A stretch of DNA of 41,894 bases from assembly GCA_959596495.1 (NCBI GenBank), contig CAUFXK010000009.1:1-41894 (forward strand), in the 5' to 3' direction. The DNA is from an uncultured Collinsella sp. (GTDB lineage Bacteria; Actinomycetota; Coriobacteriia; Coriobacteriales; Coriobacteriaceae). Below, piece after piece: positions 32,520 to 41,695 of this stretch (its first letter is position 1; the number at the start of each line of letters is the position of its first letter). The notes beneath the pieces are model-generated. The model ran no database searches. It saw nothing but the letters and a program-made list of their open reading frames with translations, and was not told where the DNA came from. A program made the position numbers and the translations under genes.

Positions 32520-33279
32520 TCGCACCCTTCTTATCGCTGGTAACTGGAAGATGAACAACGACGTCGCCGAGGCCGCCAAGCTCGCCGACGAGCTGGCTCA
32601 GGCTCTGCCCGAGGTTCCGGCTGGCGTCGAGGTGCTCGTCTGCCCTCCGACCATTGACATCACCACGGTTCATGACCGCATTCAGGCTGCCCCCATCGCC
32701 CTCGGTGCACAGAACGTGTACTGGGAGGCCAAGGGTGCCTTCACCGGTGAGTCCTCTTGCGACATGCTCAAGTCCGCTGGCTGCACCTACTGCATCATCG
32801 GTCACTCCGAGCGTCGCGACTACTTCCACGAGACCGACGAGGATCAGAACAAGAAGGCCAAGGCCCTCGTTGCCGCCGGTCTTGTTCCCGTCTTCTGCTG
32901 CGGCGAGTCCCTCGAGGTCCGCGAGGCTGGCACCTATGTCGAGCGCGTCGTGAACCAGGTCAAGGCTGGCCTTGCCGGTCTTGAGATCACCTGCCCCAAG
33001 CAGGTCGTCGTCGCCTACGAGCCCATCTGGGCCATCGGCACCGGCAAGACCGCTACCGCTGAGGACGCCCAGGAGGTCTGCGGCGCTATCCGTGAGACCC
33101 TCAAGGAGATGTTTGGCGAGGAGCTCGCTAACGGCATCCGCGTTCTCTATGGTGGCTCTGCCAAGCCCGGCAACATCGCCGAGCTCGTCGCCAAGCCTGA
33201 CGTTGACGGCGCCCTAGTGGGCGGCGCTTCGCTCAAGGCTGCCGACTTCGCCTCTATGGTCGTCAAGGCAGGCGAGTAG
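32512..33279 (+). CDS. tpiA: Triosephosphate isomerase
   Basis: 255-aa TIM barrel interconverting dihydroxyacetone phosphate and glyceraldehyde-3-phosphate. GNWKMN near residue 10 carries the catalytic Lys, IIGHSERR the catalytic His, YEPIWAIGTGK the catalytic Glu and flexible loop, and GGSAKPGN the phosphate site. ATG 32512 lies within the end of pgk, with GGAGG 9 nt upstream. Confidence 0.97.
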   Translation: MPNRTLLIAGNWKMNNDVAEAAKLADELAQALPEVPAGVEVLVCPPTIDITTVHDRIQAAPIALGAQNVYWEAKGAFTGESSCDMLKSAGCTYCIIGHSERRDYFHETDEDQNKKAKALVAAGLVPVFCCGESLEVREAGTYVERVVNQVKAGLAGLEITCPKQVVVAYEPIWAIGTGKTATAEDAQEVCGAIRETLKEMFGEELANGIRVLYGGSAKPGNIAELVAKPDVDGALVGGASLKAADFASMVVKAGE

Positions 33280-33284
33280 GACAT

Positions 33285-34838
33285 ATGGCACAGCGTCATC
33301 TTCCTGCACTCCTGATCATCATGGATGGCTGCGGCCTTGCTCCGGCCGATGGCGAGAACGCCGTCGCCGCTGCCAAGACGCCCTTCCTTGATAGCCTGTA
33401 CGCTCAGTATCCCCACACCACGCTCGGTGCTTCGGGCGAGGACGTGGGCCTTCCCGACGGTCAGATGGGCAACTCCGAGGTAGGCCACCTCAACATCGGT
33501 GCCGGCCGCATCGTGTTCCAGGAGCTTTCGCGCATCAACAACGCCATCAAGGACGGCTCCATCGCCAAGAACGTGGTCTTCGTCAAGGCTATGGACGACG
33601 TCAAGGCCGAAGGCAAGACCCTGCATCTCATGGGCCTTATGAGCCCTGGCGGTGTTCATTCTCACATGAACCACGTCGAGGCTCTGGTCAAGATGGCTGC
33701 CCAGCATGGCGTCAAGACCGTTCGCGTCCACGCCTTCATGGATGGCCGCGACGTCGACCCGCAGTCCGGTGCCGGCTACATGAGCGAGTTCTGCGCTTTC
33801 CTGGCTAAGATCTCCGAGGAGACCGGTTGCGACGCTCGCGTTGCCACCGTTTCGGGCCGCTATTGGGCCATGGACCGCGACAACCGTTGGGAGCGCATCC
33901 AGCGCGCCTACGACGTCATGGTCAACGCGTCCGATGCCGATACCGACCCCGTTGCCGGTATCAAGGCCTACTACGAGAAGGATCCGCGCGGCGACGAGTT
34001 CGTCGAGCCTTTCGCGGCCCACAACGAGGGCATCCACGAGGGCGACGCGGCCATCTTCTTCAACTTCCGTCCCGACCGCGCTCGTCAGATGACCCGCGTG
34101 TTCACGGACAAGGAGTTCGATGGCTTTGAGCGCGAGCAGATTAAGCTCTCGCACTTTGTGACGATGACCGAGTACGATCCGACGTTTGACGTCGAGGTCG
34201 CCTTCCCCAAGACGTTCCCCGAGAACGTCCTGGCCGACGTTATCGCCGCCAATGGCCTGAAGCAGCTGCACACCGCCGAGACCGAGAAGTATGCCCACGT
34301 GACGTTCTTCCTCAACGGCGGCATCGAGGAGCCCAAGGAGGGAGAGGAGCGCGTGCTCGTCGCTTCCCCCAAGGTTGCTACCTACGATCTGCAGCCTGAG
34401 ATGAGCGCTCCCGAGGTTACCGAGAAGCTCGTCGCCGCCATCAACGAGGATCGCGCTGATTTCTACATCGTGAACTTCGCGAACTGCGACATGGTTGGTC
34501 ACACCGGTGTCTTCGACGCCGCCGTTAAGGCCGTCGAGGCTGTTGACGATGCCCTGTCCAAGGTTGTCCCGGCGATTCTCGCCAAGGGTGGCTTTGCGCT
34601 GATTACCGCCGACCACGGCAACGCCGATCACATGTTTGACGTTGCTTCCGACGGTTCCAAGCATCCGTTCACGGCTCACACCACCAACCGTGTGCCGTTC
34701 ATCATCGTTGATGAGAAGGCGCAGCTCACCGGTATCGAGGACGGCCGTCTTTCCGATATCGCTCCGACCATGCTCACCATGGCTGGTATTGAGCCTTCCG
34801 CCGAGATGACGGGTCGCGTGCTCGCCACCGAGGCCTAA
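33285..34838 (+). CDS. gpmI: 2,3-bisphosphoglycerate-independent phosphoglycerate mutase
   Basis: 517-aa metal-dependent (Mn) mutase of the alkaline phosphatase superfamily, interconverting 3- and 2-phosphoglycerate. The nucleophile serine is in GNSEVGHLNIGAGR, with MDGRDVDP, FNFRPDRARQ and the late metal ligands in NCDMVGHTG and TADHGNADHM. It starts 5 nt after tpiA, so pgk-tpiA-gpmI form one unit. Enolase is not in the window. Confidence 0.96.
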   Translation: MAQRHLPALLIIMDGCGLAPADGENAVAAAKTPFLDSLYAQYPHTTLGASGEDVGLPDGQMGNSEVGHLNIGAGRIVFQELSRINNAIKDGSIAKNVVFVKAMDDVKAEGKTLHLMGLMSPGGVHSHMNHVEALVKMAAQHGVKTVRVHAFMDGRDVDPQSGAGYMSEFCAFLAKISEETGCDARVATVSGRYWAMDRDNRWERIQRAYDVMVNASDADTDPVAGIKAYYEKDPRGDEFVEPFAAHNEGIHEGDAAIFFNFRPDRARQMTRVFTDKEFDGFEREQIKLSHFVTMTEYDPTFDVEVAFPKTFPENVLADVIAANGLKQLHTAETEKYAHVTFFLNGGIEEPKEGEERVLVASPKVATYDLQPEMSAPEVTEKLVAAINEDRADFYIVNFANCDMVGHTGVFDAAVKAVEAVDDALSKVVPAILAKGGFALITADHGNADHMFDVASDGSKHPFTAHTTNRVPFIIVDEKAQLTGIEDGRLSDIAPTMLTMAGIEPSAEMTGRVLATEA

Positions 34839-34862
34839 AGAAAACAACTAACGTTTTCTTGT

Positions 34863-34896
34863 AAGGGGGTTGTCCACGTTCGGGCAACCCCCTTTT
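34863..34896 (+). terminator. Terminator of pgk-tpiA-gpmI
   Basis: Perfect 10-bp stem AAGGGGGTTG / CAACCCCCTT with a 12-nt loop and T4. A small AT-rich hairpin (AAGAAAAC / GTTTTCTT) just upstream may add to it. Confidence 0.88.
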
Positions 34897-34993
34897 GCGC
34901 TATTTCTAGCCCGTCCCCAAATGGCAGATGGGGGAGTGCTTGAGGTTGTGGTACAGTACTGGAGTTTGAATTGTTCTATTAAGGAGCTTATCT

Positions 34994-35248
34994 ATGGGTC
35001 CGTTCCAGATTCTTCTGTTTGTCGTTTGGGCTGTGTCTGCCGTGGCGCTGACGATTCTTGTTCTGATGCACTCCGGTAAGGGTACCGGTGTTTCGGATAT
35101 GATTGCCAGCTCGCTGTATAACTCCAGCTCTGCTACGGGTGTCATGGAGCAGAACCTTGACCGCCTGACGGTAATTATGGCCGTCGTTTTTGCTGTGTGT
35201 GTCGTTCTGTGCATGTTCTTCTTCCCGCAGGGCATCGTCGGCTACTAA
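34994..35248 (+). CDS. secG: Preprotein translocase subunit SecG
   Basis: 84-aa membrane protein with two hydrophobic segments (residues about 4-24 and 58-77). They are joined by a Gly/Ser-rich loop containing the typical HSGKGTGVSDMI. It is the small stimulatory subunit of SecYEG. The secG position after tpi-type genes is conserved in many Gram-positives. ATG 34994 has AAGGAG upstream. Confidence 0.93.
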   Translation: MGPFQILLFVVWAVSAVALTILVLMHSGKGTGVSDMIASSLYNSSSATGVMEQNLDRLTVIMAVVFAVCVVLCMFFFPQGIVGY

Positions 35249-35270
35249 GCATCGGCGTATATACGTTTGT

Positions 35271-35304
35271 AAAGGGTCCCGCATGTGCGGGGCCCTTTTT
35301 GTTT
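35271..35304 (+). terminator. Terminator of secG
   Basis: AAAGGGTCCCGC pairs with GCGGGGCCCTTT (one U-G pair) and is followed by a T run and GTTT. Confidence 0.88.
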
Positions 35305-35417
35305 ACAGACTTGTAATAGAGTCAAAATATCCCCACATACTTCGCCTAACTAAAGAAATTCTCGACCGTTAACCGGAATTAGCGCCATATTGTGCATAAA
35401 ATGCGCTACTGTATTGC

Positions 35418-35460
35418 GAAACGTTGGTCCGCACTGCATAACCAGCCATAACGGCGGACC
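35418..35460 (+). promoter_or_regulatory. Leader elements upstream of the opp operon
   Basis: The 290-nt gap between secG and oppA is AT-rich at first. It holds GAAACGTTGG (35418-35427), a partial match to the ACGT-centred sites upstream of nan and gap, and an inverted repeat GGTCCGC (35426-35432) / GCGGACC (35454-35460). A lone -10-like TAAAAT is at 35397-35402. No confident promoter can be assigned. Confidence 0.35.
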
Positions 35461-35538
35461 GCGTTTGAATGGTTCGATCGGGCTGTCTCGACGTTGCCCG
35501 GCCGAATTCACTTTGTCCTATCTCATAAGGAGGATGGC

Positions 35539-37215
35539 ATGGCTGATTCTATGTTCCACCAGCCCGTTATGGGTCGTCGCGCCTTTGTTGGCGGCACCCT
35601 CGCTGCGAGCTCCATGGCTTTTCTTGCCGCGTGCGGCAAGAAGGGCGGCGACGCTTCCGGATCTGACTCCGGTTCGACGCTGAACTTCTACATCAACAAC
35701 CCGGTCTGCATCGACCCCTACAACGTCCAGGAGGATCAGGGCACTCAGGTCGAGTACCAGCTCTTCGACGCTCTGACGGAGTACGACCCCGAGAAGGGTG
35801 AGATCGTTCCGCTGGCTTGCGAGTCCTTTGAGGCTAACGACGACGCTACCGAGTTCACCTTCAAGATCAAGAAGGCTAAGTTCCACAACGGTGACGACGT
35901 TACCTCCAAGTCCTTCAAGCTCGGTTGGGAGCGCCTGGTCAACACCAAGTCGGCCATCGCCACCGAGTATGGTCCTTCCGAGGTCTCCTATCACCTTTCC
36001 ATGGTTGAGGGCTATGACGATCTGCTTGCCGGCAACGCTACCGAGCTCAGCGGTGTTACTTGCCCCGACGATGAGACCCTCGTCGTCAAGCTGTCTTCCG
36101 CTTACGCTGACTTCCCCTTCGTCGCCTCTCACCCGGCTCTGTCCCCGGTTCCCGAGTGCGCCGAGTCCGATGTCAAGAGCTTCTACCTTGCCCCGGTCGG
36201 TAACGGCCCGTTCATGATGGACGGTAAGTGGGAGGATGGCCAGGAGATCAACCTCAAGAAGTTCGATGATTACTATGGCGACAAGGCCAAGATCGACGCC
36301 ATCCACTTCCAGGTCATCAAGGACATGGAGACCGCTTACAAGGAGTTCCAGGCCGGTAACCTCGATGTCTGCGACGTTCCCGTTGCTCAGATCGACGCCG
36401 CAAAGAAGGACCGTGGCGAGTCCAAGGACGGCTACACCATGGGTGACGGCGAGCATATGCTGCTCGGTGCCGAGCCTTCCACGTACTATCTGACCTGCAA
36501 CACCACGGCCGAGCCGTTCAATAACGCCGACCTGCGCAAGGGCATCTCCCTGGCCATCAACCGTGAGGCCATCTGCAAGACCATCTTCAAGGGTACCCGT
36601 ACCCCCGCCGACGGTATTGTTCCTCCGGGAATCGCCGGCTACAAGGAGGGCGCATGGGAGTTCTGCGCCTATGACGTCGACAAGGCTAACGAGTACCTCG
36701 ACAAGGTCGCTCCCGCTGGCGCTAACGGCGATCGTGGCATTAGCGTGACCCTTTCCTACAACCAGGACGGTGGTCACAAGGAGATCATGGAGTCCATCAT
36801 CGGCGACCTCGCCAAGGTTGGCGTTACCGCTGTCTCCGATACCCCTGAGTGGTCTGCCCTGCTCGAGCAGTATCAGAACTTCAACTATCAGTTCGGCCGT
36901 CTGGGCTGGATCGCCGATTACCCGATCATGGACAACTTCCTGTACCCGCTGTTCCACTCCGACTCCCTCGGTGGTGACAACCGCTCCGGTTACAGCAACC
37001 CCGAGTTCGATGCCAAGGTCGACGAGGCCCGCACCACGGTTGATGACGAGGAGCGCATCGCCAAGATGCGGGAGGCCGACGCCATGGTCGCTGCTGACTG
37101 CCCGGTTATCCCGGTGATGTTCTACACGCACACCATCGCTGGCTCTGACCGCGTCAAGCATCTCTATGTTGATCCGCAGAAGCACGCCGATCTGGGTACC
37201 GCCGAGCTCGCCTAA
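35539..37215 (+). CDS. oppA: Oligopeptide ABC transporter substrate-binding lipoprotein
   Basis: 558-aa SBP_bac_5 protein. GRRAFV (R13, R14) and a lipobox ending LAAC (Cys32) indicate Tat export and lipid anchoring, followed by a Gly/Ser/Asp linker. The family core appears as FTFKIKKAKFHNGDDVTSKSF; the C-terminal part contains YNQDGGHKEIMESI. It should bind peptides outside the membrane and deliver them to OppBC. ATG 35539 follows AAGGAGG. It heads a five-gene ABCDF set; actual ligand unproven. Codon bias indicates high expression. Confidence 0.87.
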   Translation: MADSMFHQPVMGRRAFVGGTLAASSMAFLAACGKKGGDASGSDSGSTLNFYINNPVCIDPYNVQEDQGTQVEYQLFDALTEYDPEKGEIVPLACESFEANDDATEFTFKIKKAKFHNGDDVTSKSFKLGWERLVNTKSAIATEYGPSEVSYHLSMVEGYDDLLAGNATELSGVTCPDDETLVVKLSSAYADFPFVASHPALSPVPECAESDVKSFYLAPVGNGPFMMDGKWEDGQEINLKKFDDYYGDKAKIDAIHFQVIKDMETAYKEFQAGNLDVCDVPVAQIDAAKKDRGESKDGYTMGDGEHMLLGAEPSTYYLTCNTTAEPFNNADLRKGISLAINREAICKTIFKGTRTPADGIVPPGIAGYKEGAWEFCAYDVDKANEYLDKVAPAGANGDRGISVTLSYNQDGGHKEIMESIIGDLAKVGVTAVSDTPEWSALLEQYQNFNYQFGRLGWIADYPIMDNFLYPLFHSDSLGGDNRSGYSNPEFDAKVDEARTTVDDEERIAKMREADAMVAADCPVIPVMFYTHTIAGSDRVKHLYVDPQKHADLGTAELA

Positions 37216-37312
37216 GGGTTTTGCAGCTTCCGTGAGGGTCAAGTATTTACGTAGACCTCATGGGAAACATACAGTTCTCCCTATCCTGGGGTAAACTGGC
37301 TGATGGTAATTT

Positions 37313-37342
37313 TGGGATGCCGGTCTGGCGATCGGCATCCCA
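37313..37342 (+). promoter_or_regulatory. Hairpin between oppA and oppB
   Basis: TGGGATGCCG (37313-37322) pairs perfectly with CGGCATCCCA (37333-37342), 10-nt loop, followed by TTTAGG. It is probably a partial terminator or stabiliser favouring oppA. A weaker hairpin lies at 37232-37260 (TGAGGGTC / GACCTCA). Confidence 0.65.
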
Positions 37343-37372
37343 TTTAGGTTAATCCCTAGATAGGGGAGTGGT

Positions 37373-38410
37373 ATGGGTAAGTACATCGTTAAACGTGTGC
37401 TTCAGTTCATCCCGGTGTTTTTGGGCGTTACGCTGATTCTGTTCGCCCTCCAGAATATCGTGCCGGGAGATCCGATCAAGCTGATCGGTGGAGACAAGGC
37501 TCTGTCCCCCGAGGTGGAGCTTCAGCTTCGCGTTCGCTATCACCTGGTCCAGACGGACGAGGACGGCAACGCGATCCTTGACGAGAACGGCGACCCCGTT
37601 CAAACGTCGCTCGTGGACCGTTACTTGTATTACATGAACGGCCTGCTTCATGGCGATCTGGGCAATTCGTACCAGCGCAAGCTGCCGGTTACGGAAATCT
37701 TTGCCCAGAAGTATCCGTATACGGTCAAACTTGCCGCGTGCGCCATCGTGCTCGAGGCAATCATGGGTATCGGTGCGGGTATCATTTCGGCGGTAAAGCG
37801 CTATTCCTTCTGGGATATTTTGGTAACGCTGACCACGTCGATCCTCGTTGCCGTTCCTGCATTCTGGCTCGGTATGCTGCTGCAGCTGTTCTTTGGCGTC
37901 ATCCTTAAGGATGCCACGGGCGGTGCATTCTCCATGCCGATCTCGGGTGCCGGCGGTTCCAGCTCTCAGTATCAGGATTGGATGCACTATGTGCTTCCGA
38001 CCATTACGCTGGCTTCGGTTTCGACCGCCTATGCTGCCCGCATCATGCGTTCGCAGCTGCTCGACGTCATGAACCAGGATTACATCCGTACGGCAAAGGC
38101 CAAGGGTCTCTCCAATCGCGCGATCATTATCAAGCATGCGCTTAAGAATGCACTCATCCCCGTCGTTACCTATATTGGTGTCGACTTCGGCGGCATGCTT
38201 TCGGGCGCCATCCTGACCGAGACGGTCTTTAACTGGCCCGGCATCGGCTTCGAGGTCTACCGCGCCATTAGCATGCGCGACTGGCCCATCGTTATGGGCG
38301 GCGTTACGCTCATTGTTGTCGTCGTTATGGTGATCAACCTGCTCGTCGACATTAGCTATGCATTCCTCGACCCGCGCATCCGCCTTGGCGGTCCGTCGGA
38401 TAAGGCCTAA
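37373..38410 (+). CDS. oppB: Oligopeptide ABC transporter permease OppB
   Basis: 345-aa inner-membrane permease. It has the family N-terminal helix (KRVLQFIPVFLGVTLILFAL), a larger external loop after it (VQTDEDGNAILDENGDPVQ), about six membrane segments and the EAA coupling loop DYIRTAKAKGLSNRAIIIKHALKNALI. ATG 37373 follows GGGGAG. Confidence 0.92.
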   Translation: MGKYIVKRVLQFIPVFLGVTLILFALQNIVPGDPIKLIGGDKALSPEVELQLRVRYHLVQTDEDGNAILDENGDPVQTSLVDRYLYYMNGLLHGDLGNSYQRKLPVTEIFAQKYPYTVKLAACAIVLEAIMGIGAGIISAVKRYSFWDILVTLTTSILVAVPAFWLGMLLQLFFGVILKDATGGAFSMPISGAGGSSSQYQDWMHYVLPTITLASVSTAYAARIMRSQLLDVMNQDYIRTAKAKGLSNRAIIIKHALKNALIPVVTYIGVDFGGMLSGAILTETVFNWPGIGFEVYRAISMRDWPIVMGGVTLIVVVVMVINLLVDISYAFLDPRIRLGGPSDKA

Positions 38411-38424
38411 GGGAGGTACGTTTC

Positions 38425-39360
38425 ATGCAGGAAACTGATTCTCAGCCTCAGGAGCAGGCTACCGCCACCAAGGCCGCATCTGCTCCCGCCAAGTCCCGCA
38501 CGCTGTGGGGCGACGCTTTTAAGCGTCTTCGTAAGAACAAGCTCGCCGTTATCGGTGTCTGCTGGATCATCATCGTTGTTGTGGTCGCCCTGACCGCCGA
38601 TCTGTGGGCTAAGCCCTGGCTCGGCTCTCCTACGGCTTCTGACTCGACCACCATGGCCGAGACTTCGCTGCTGGCTCCGTGTGCCGAGCACCCGTTTGGC
38701 ACCGACTCTCTTGGTCGTGACATTCTCGTCCGTGTTATCTACGGCGCGCGCGTTTCGCTTTCCGTCGGTATTATGGCCACCGCCATCTCCACGGTGATCG
38801 GTCTGGTCATGGGCGCCCTGGCCGGTTTCTATGGCGGCATCTGGGATACGATCATCATGCGCTGTGCGGATATCTTCCTGGCGTTCCCGTACGTGCTGTT
38901 CGTTGTCGCCATGATCGCCGTTATCGGCCGTGGTCTTCAGAATGTCTTTATCGCCATCGGCATTCTCGGCTGGCCTTCGATTGCGCGCGTCTTCCGATCC
39001 GCGATCCTGACGGTCAAAGAGAACGACTATGTTGACGCCGCTCGCGCTATGGGTGCATCCGATGCGCGTATCGTTATGCGCCATATCTTCCCGAACTCCG
39101 TTGCTTCTATCGTGGTCTATGCGACCATGAACATTGGTGGCGCTATTCTGACCGAGTCTGCCCTGTCCTTCCTCGGTATGGGTGTTATTCCGCCTACGCC
39201 TTCGTGGGGCTCTATGATTCAGGACGGTCAGCAGTATCTTCTGACTGCTCCCTGGATGATGATTATGCCCGGTCTGGCAATTCTCTCGACGGTGCTCGCC
39301 TTCACCCTGTTGGGTGACGGTCTGCGCGACGCCCTCGACGTCAAGATGAAGGACGCATAA
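38425..39360 (+). CDS. oppC: Oligopeptide ABC transporter permease OppC
   Basis: 311-aa permease with a hydrophilic N-terminal tail of about 30 residues (Gln/Ala-rich), then the first helix. The FGTDSLGRDILVRVIYGARVSL segment is the DppC/OppC hallmark, and the EAA loop is NDYVDAARAMGASDARIVMRHIFPNSV. ATG 38425 has GGGAGG upstream. It differs from the nan system, where the equivalent permease is fused to an ATPase. Confidence 0.92.
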   Translation: MQETDSQPQEQATATKAASAPAKSRTLWGDAFKRLRKNKLAVIGVCWIIIVVVVALTADLWAKPWLGSPTASDSTTMAETSLLAPCAEHPFGTDSLGRDILVRVIYGARVSLSVGIMATAISTVIGLVMGALAGFYGGIWDTIIMRCADIFLAFPYVLFVVAMIAVIGRGLQNVFIAIGILGWPSIARVFRSAILTVKENDYVDAARAMGASDARIVMRHIFPNSVASIVVYATMNIGGAILTESALSFLGMGVIPPTPSWGSMIQDGQQYLLTAPWMMIMPGLAILSTVLAFTLLGDGLRDALDVKMKDA

Positions 39361-39362
39361 GG

Positions 39363-40454
39363 ATGAAGAAGAACAAGAACTATGTGGACCTGAAGGACCA
39401 GCCGGTTCCCGAGGGCCAGCATCTGCTCGAGGTCGATGACCTTAAGATGTATTTCCACACCGAGGATGGCGTGGTTCGCGCTGTAGACGGTGTGTCCTAC
39501 ACGCTCGATCGCGGCGAGACCCTGGGCGTCGTCGGCGAGTCCGGCTCGGGTAAGTCCGTGACCGCCATGACCATCATGGGCCTTATCTCGATGCCTCCGG
39601 GAAAGATTGAGGGTGGTGACGTTCGCTATCGCGGTCGTTCCATCCTCGAGATGACCGAGGAAGAGATGCAACACATTCGCGGTAACGACATCGCGATGAT
39701 CTTCCAGGATCCTATGACCTCCTTGAACCCGGTCTATAAGATCGGCAAGCAGGTGGGCGAGGGTCTTCGTCTGCACCGTGGCTACTCCAAGCAGGAGGCG
39801 CTCAAGCGCGCCACCGAGCTTTTGGACCTCGTGGGTATCCCCGAGCCCGAGAAGCGCGTCAATGAGTATCCGCACCAGTTCTCCGGCGGTATGCGTCAGC
39901 GCGTCATGATTGCCATGGCGCTTGCCTGCGATCCCGATATCCTGATTGCCGACGAGCCCACGACGGCTCTGGACGTTACCATCCAGGCTCAGATTATCGA
40001 GCTCATGCAGGAGATGCAGGAGAAGAACGGCAACGCCATCATCATGATTACCCATGACCTGGGCGTCGTCGCCGATATGGCCGACAAGATCATGGTTATG
40101 TACGCCGGTCGTCCCGTCGAGTTCGGTACTGCTGAGGAAATCTTCTACGAGAGCCGTCACCCCTATACCTGGGGCCTGATCCGCTCCATCCCGGAGCAGG
40201 CTATCGATGAGAAGAAACCGCTTACGCCGATTCACGGCAACCCGCCTTCGCTCATGAACCTGCCCGAGGGCTGCGTGTTCTCGCCTCGTTGCCCCTATGC
40301 GACCGATAAGTGCCGCAAGCAGCGCCCCGAGCACGTTGTCACCGAGTCTGGTCACTACTCTGCGTGCCACTACTCCGGTGACCCCGAGTTCCTCAAGAAC
40401 GCTCCTGAGACGTCCCGTACGCGCAAGGATTCCAAGAAGGGAGGCGAGGCGTAA
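39363..40454 (+). CDS. oppD: Oligopeptide ABC transporter ATPase OppD
   Basis: 363-aa ATPase. Walker A GESGSGKS lies at residues 58-65, then the Q-loop MIFQDPMTSLNP, the variant signature FSGGMRQRV, Walker B ILIADEPTTALD and the switch IMITHD. The C-terminal oligopeptide domain has the cysteine pattern CVFSPRCPYATDKC...C, which binds an Fe-S cluster in some homologues. It starts 3 nt after oppC; the stop abuts oppF. Confidence 0.94.
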   Translation: MKKNKNYVDLKDQPVPEGQHLLEVDDLKMYFHTEDGVVRAVDGVSYTLDRGETLGVVGESGSGKSVTAMTIMGLISMPPGKIEGGDVRYRGRSILEMTEEEMQHIRGNDIAMIFQDPMTSLNPVYKIGKQVGEGLRLHRGYSKQEALKRATELLDLVGIPEPEKRVNEYPHQFSGGMRQRVMIAMALACDPDILIADEPTTALDVTIQAQIIELMQEMQEKNGNAIIMITHDLGVVADMADKIMVMYAGRPVEFGTAEEIFYESRHPYTWGLIRSIPEQAIDEKKPLTPIHGNPPSLMNLPEGCVFSPRCPYATDKCRKQRPEHVVTESGHYSACHYSGDPEFLKNAPETSRTRKDSKKGGEA

Positions 40455-41483
40455 ATGGCAGATAAGAACGAGCGCACTCCGCTGCTGAAGGTCGAGCACC
40501 TCTCTAAGGAATTCCCCGCCGAGTCCGGCATGTTCGCCAAGCGCTTTTCCAAGCGCGTCGTCTCTGCTGTGAACGACATCTCGTTTGAGATTTATCCTGG
40601 CGAGACCTTTGGTCTGGTTGGCGAGTCTGGTTGCGGTAAGTCCACCACGGGCCGCACGATTATGCGCCTGACCCAGCCGACTGCCGGCAAGGTGTTCTTC
40701 CAGGGCAAAGATGTTGCCGAGATGAGCAAGCATGAGATCAAGGACATGCGTCGCGAGATGCAGTTCATCTTCCAGGACCCCTATGCTTCGCTGAACCCCC
40801 GTATGACCATCGGCGAGATCGTCTCCGAGCCCATGACTATTCACGGCGTGGGCACCAAGGAGGAGCGTATCGAGCGTGTTCGCGAGCTTCTCGACGTCGT
40901 TGGACTGAACCCCGAGCACATCAACCGCTATCCGCACGAGTTCTCGGGCGGTCAGCGTCAGCGTGTCGGCATCGCCCGCGCCTTCGCTTTGAAGCCCAAG
41001 CTGATCATCTGCGACGAGCCCGTTTCCGCTCTGGATGTTTCCATTCAGGCCCAGGTTCTGAACCTGCTCAAGGAACTTCAGGACAAGTTTGGTACGGCGT
41101 ATCTGTTTATCGCCCACGACCTGTCCGTCGTGCAGCACATCTCCGATCGCGTTGCCGTTATGTATCTGGGCAAGATGGTCGAGGTTTCGGACTGGAAGAC
41201 GCTCTATAGCGAGCCTCACCATCCGTACACGCAGTCGCTGCTATCTGCTGTGCCGGTGCCCGATCCGGATATCCAGAAGACCCGCAAGCGTATCATCCTC
41301 GCCGGCGATCCGCCGTCGCCGCTGGATCCGCCGACCGGCTGCCGTTTCCACACGCGTTGCCCGATCGCGCAGGGCATCTGCTCAGAGAAGCTTCCTGAGT
41401 TTAAGGAAGTTGCCCCGGGCCACTGCTGCGCCTGCCACTTCGCGGAGCCGTTCCCGATCAAGGAATCGCACATCGACCTGTAG
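40455..41483 (+). CDS. oppF: Oligopeptide ABC transporter ATPase OppF
   Basis: 342-aa ATPase partner of OppD. Walker A GESGCGKS lies at residues 56-63, then QFIFQDPYASLNPRM, FSGGQRQRVGIARA, LIICDEPVSALDVS and LFIAHD. The C-terminal cysteine-containing domain is CRFHTRCPIAQGIC...CCAC. ATG 40455 directly follows the oppD TAA, with GGGAGG upstream. Last gene of the opp operon. Confidence 0.94.
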   Translation: MADKNERTPLLKVEHLSKEFPAESGMFAKRFSKRVVSAVNDISFEIYPGETFGLVGESGCGKSTTGRTIMRLTQPTAGKVFFQGKDVAEMSKHEIKDMRREMQFIFQDPYASLNPRMTIGEIVSEPMTIHGVGTKEERIERVRELLDVVGLNPEHINRYPHEFSGGQRQRVGIARAFALKPKLIICDEPVSALDVSIQAQVLNLLKELQDKFGTAYLFIAHDLSVVQHISDRVAVMYLGKMVEVSDWKTLYSEPHHPYTQSLLSAVPVPDPDIQKTRKRIILAGDPPSPLDPPTGCRFHTRCPIAQGICSEKLPEFKEVAPGHCCACHFAEPFPIKESHIDL

Positions 41484-41499
41484 CCGGTTGTTATCGTCC

Positions 41500-41631
41500 G
41501 GGCCCGTGCTGGTCTTAGTTTTCAGAACGTCCTCGACCATGGAAACCCCCTTATCCTGCTCCTTCGGAGCTGCGGATAAGGGGGTTTCCTGGTCTGCGGA
41601 ATGTTCTGAAAACTAAGTCCAGCACGGGCCC
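41500..41631 (+). repeat. 132-bp near-perfect palindrome after oppF
   Basis: Outer arms of 29 nt (41500-41528 and 41603-41631) match at 28 positions and begin GGGCCCGTGCTGG. Inner arms (41535-41556 and 41574-41594; GGAAACCCCCTTATCC / GGATAAGGGGGTTTCC core) match except for one bulged T. The apex is GCTCC-TTC-GGAGC. It starts 17 nt after oppF. It may act as terminator, but its size and terminal symmetry also fit a miniature transposable or REP-like repeat. No target-site duplication is evident. Confidence 0.8.
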
Positions 41632-41695
41632 TGTGTTACCACTGCAGAGGGGTGCGATTCCTAAATCGCTCACTTTATCTAATAAGATATTTAGC

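Noticed and set aside
33147..37242. Long minus-strand frames opposite tpiA-gpmI (33147-34847) and oppA (35518-37242)
   Set aside because: Both are Gly/Val/Leu/Asp-rich shadows of well-identified plus-strand genes with no ribosome site or domain.
39228..41222. A 664-codon minus-strand frame opposite oppC-oppD-oppF
   Set aside because: Shadow of highly biased genes; composition resembles the other antisense frames and no motif is seen.
41500..41631. Palindrome considered as a tRNA gene or attachment site
   Set aside because: No cloverleaf with a TTCGA-type T-loop or CCA-compatible end can be drawn, and no integrase is visible.
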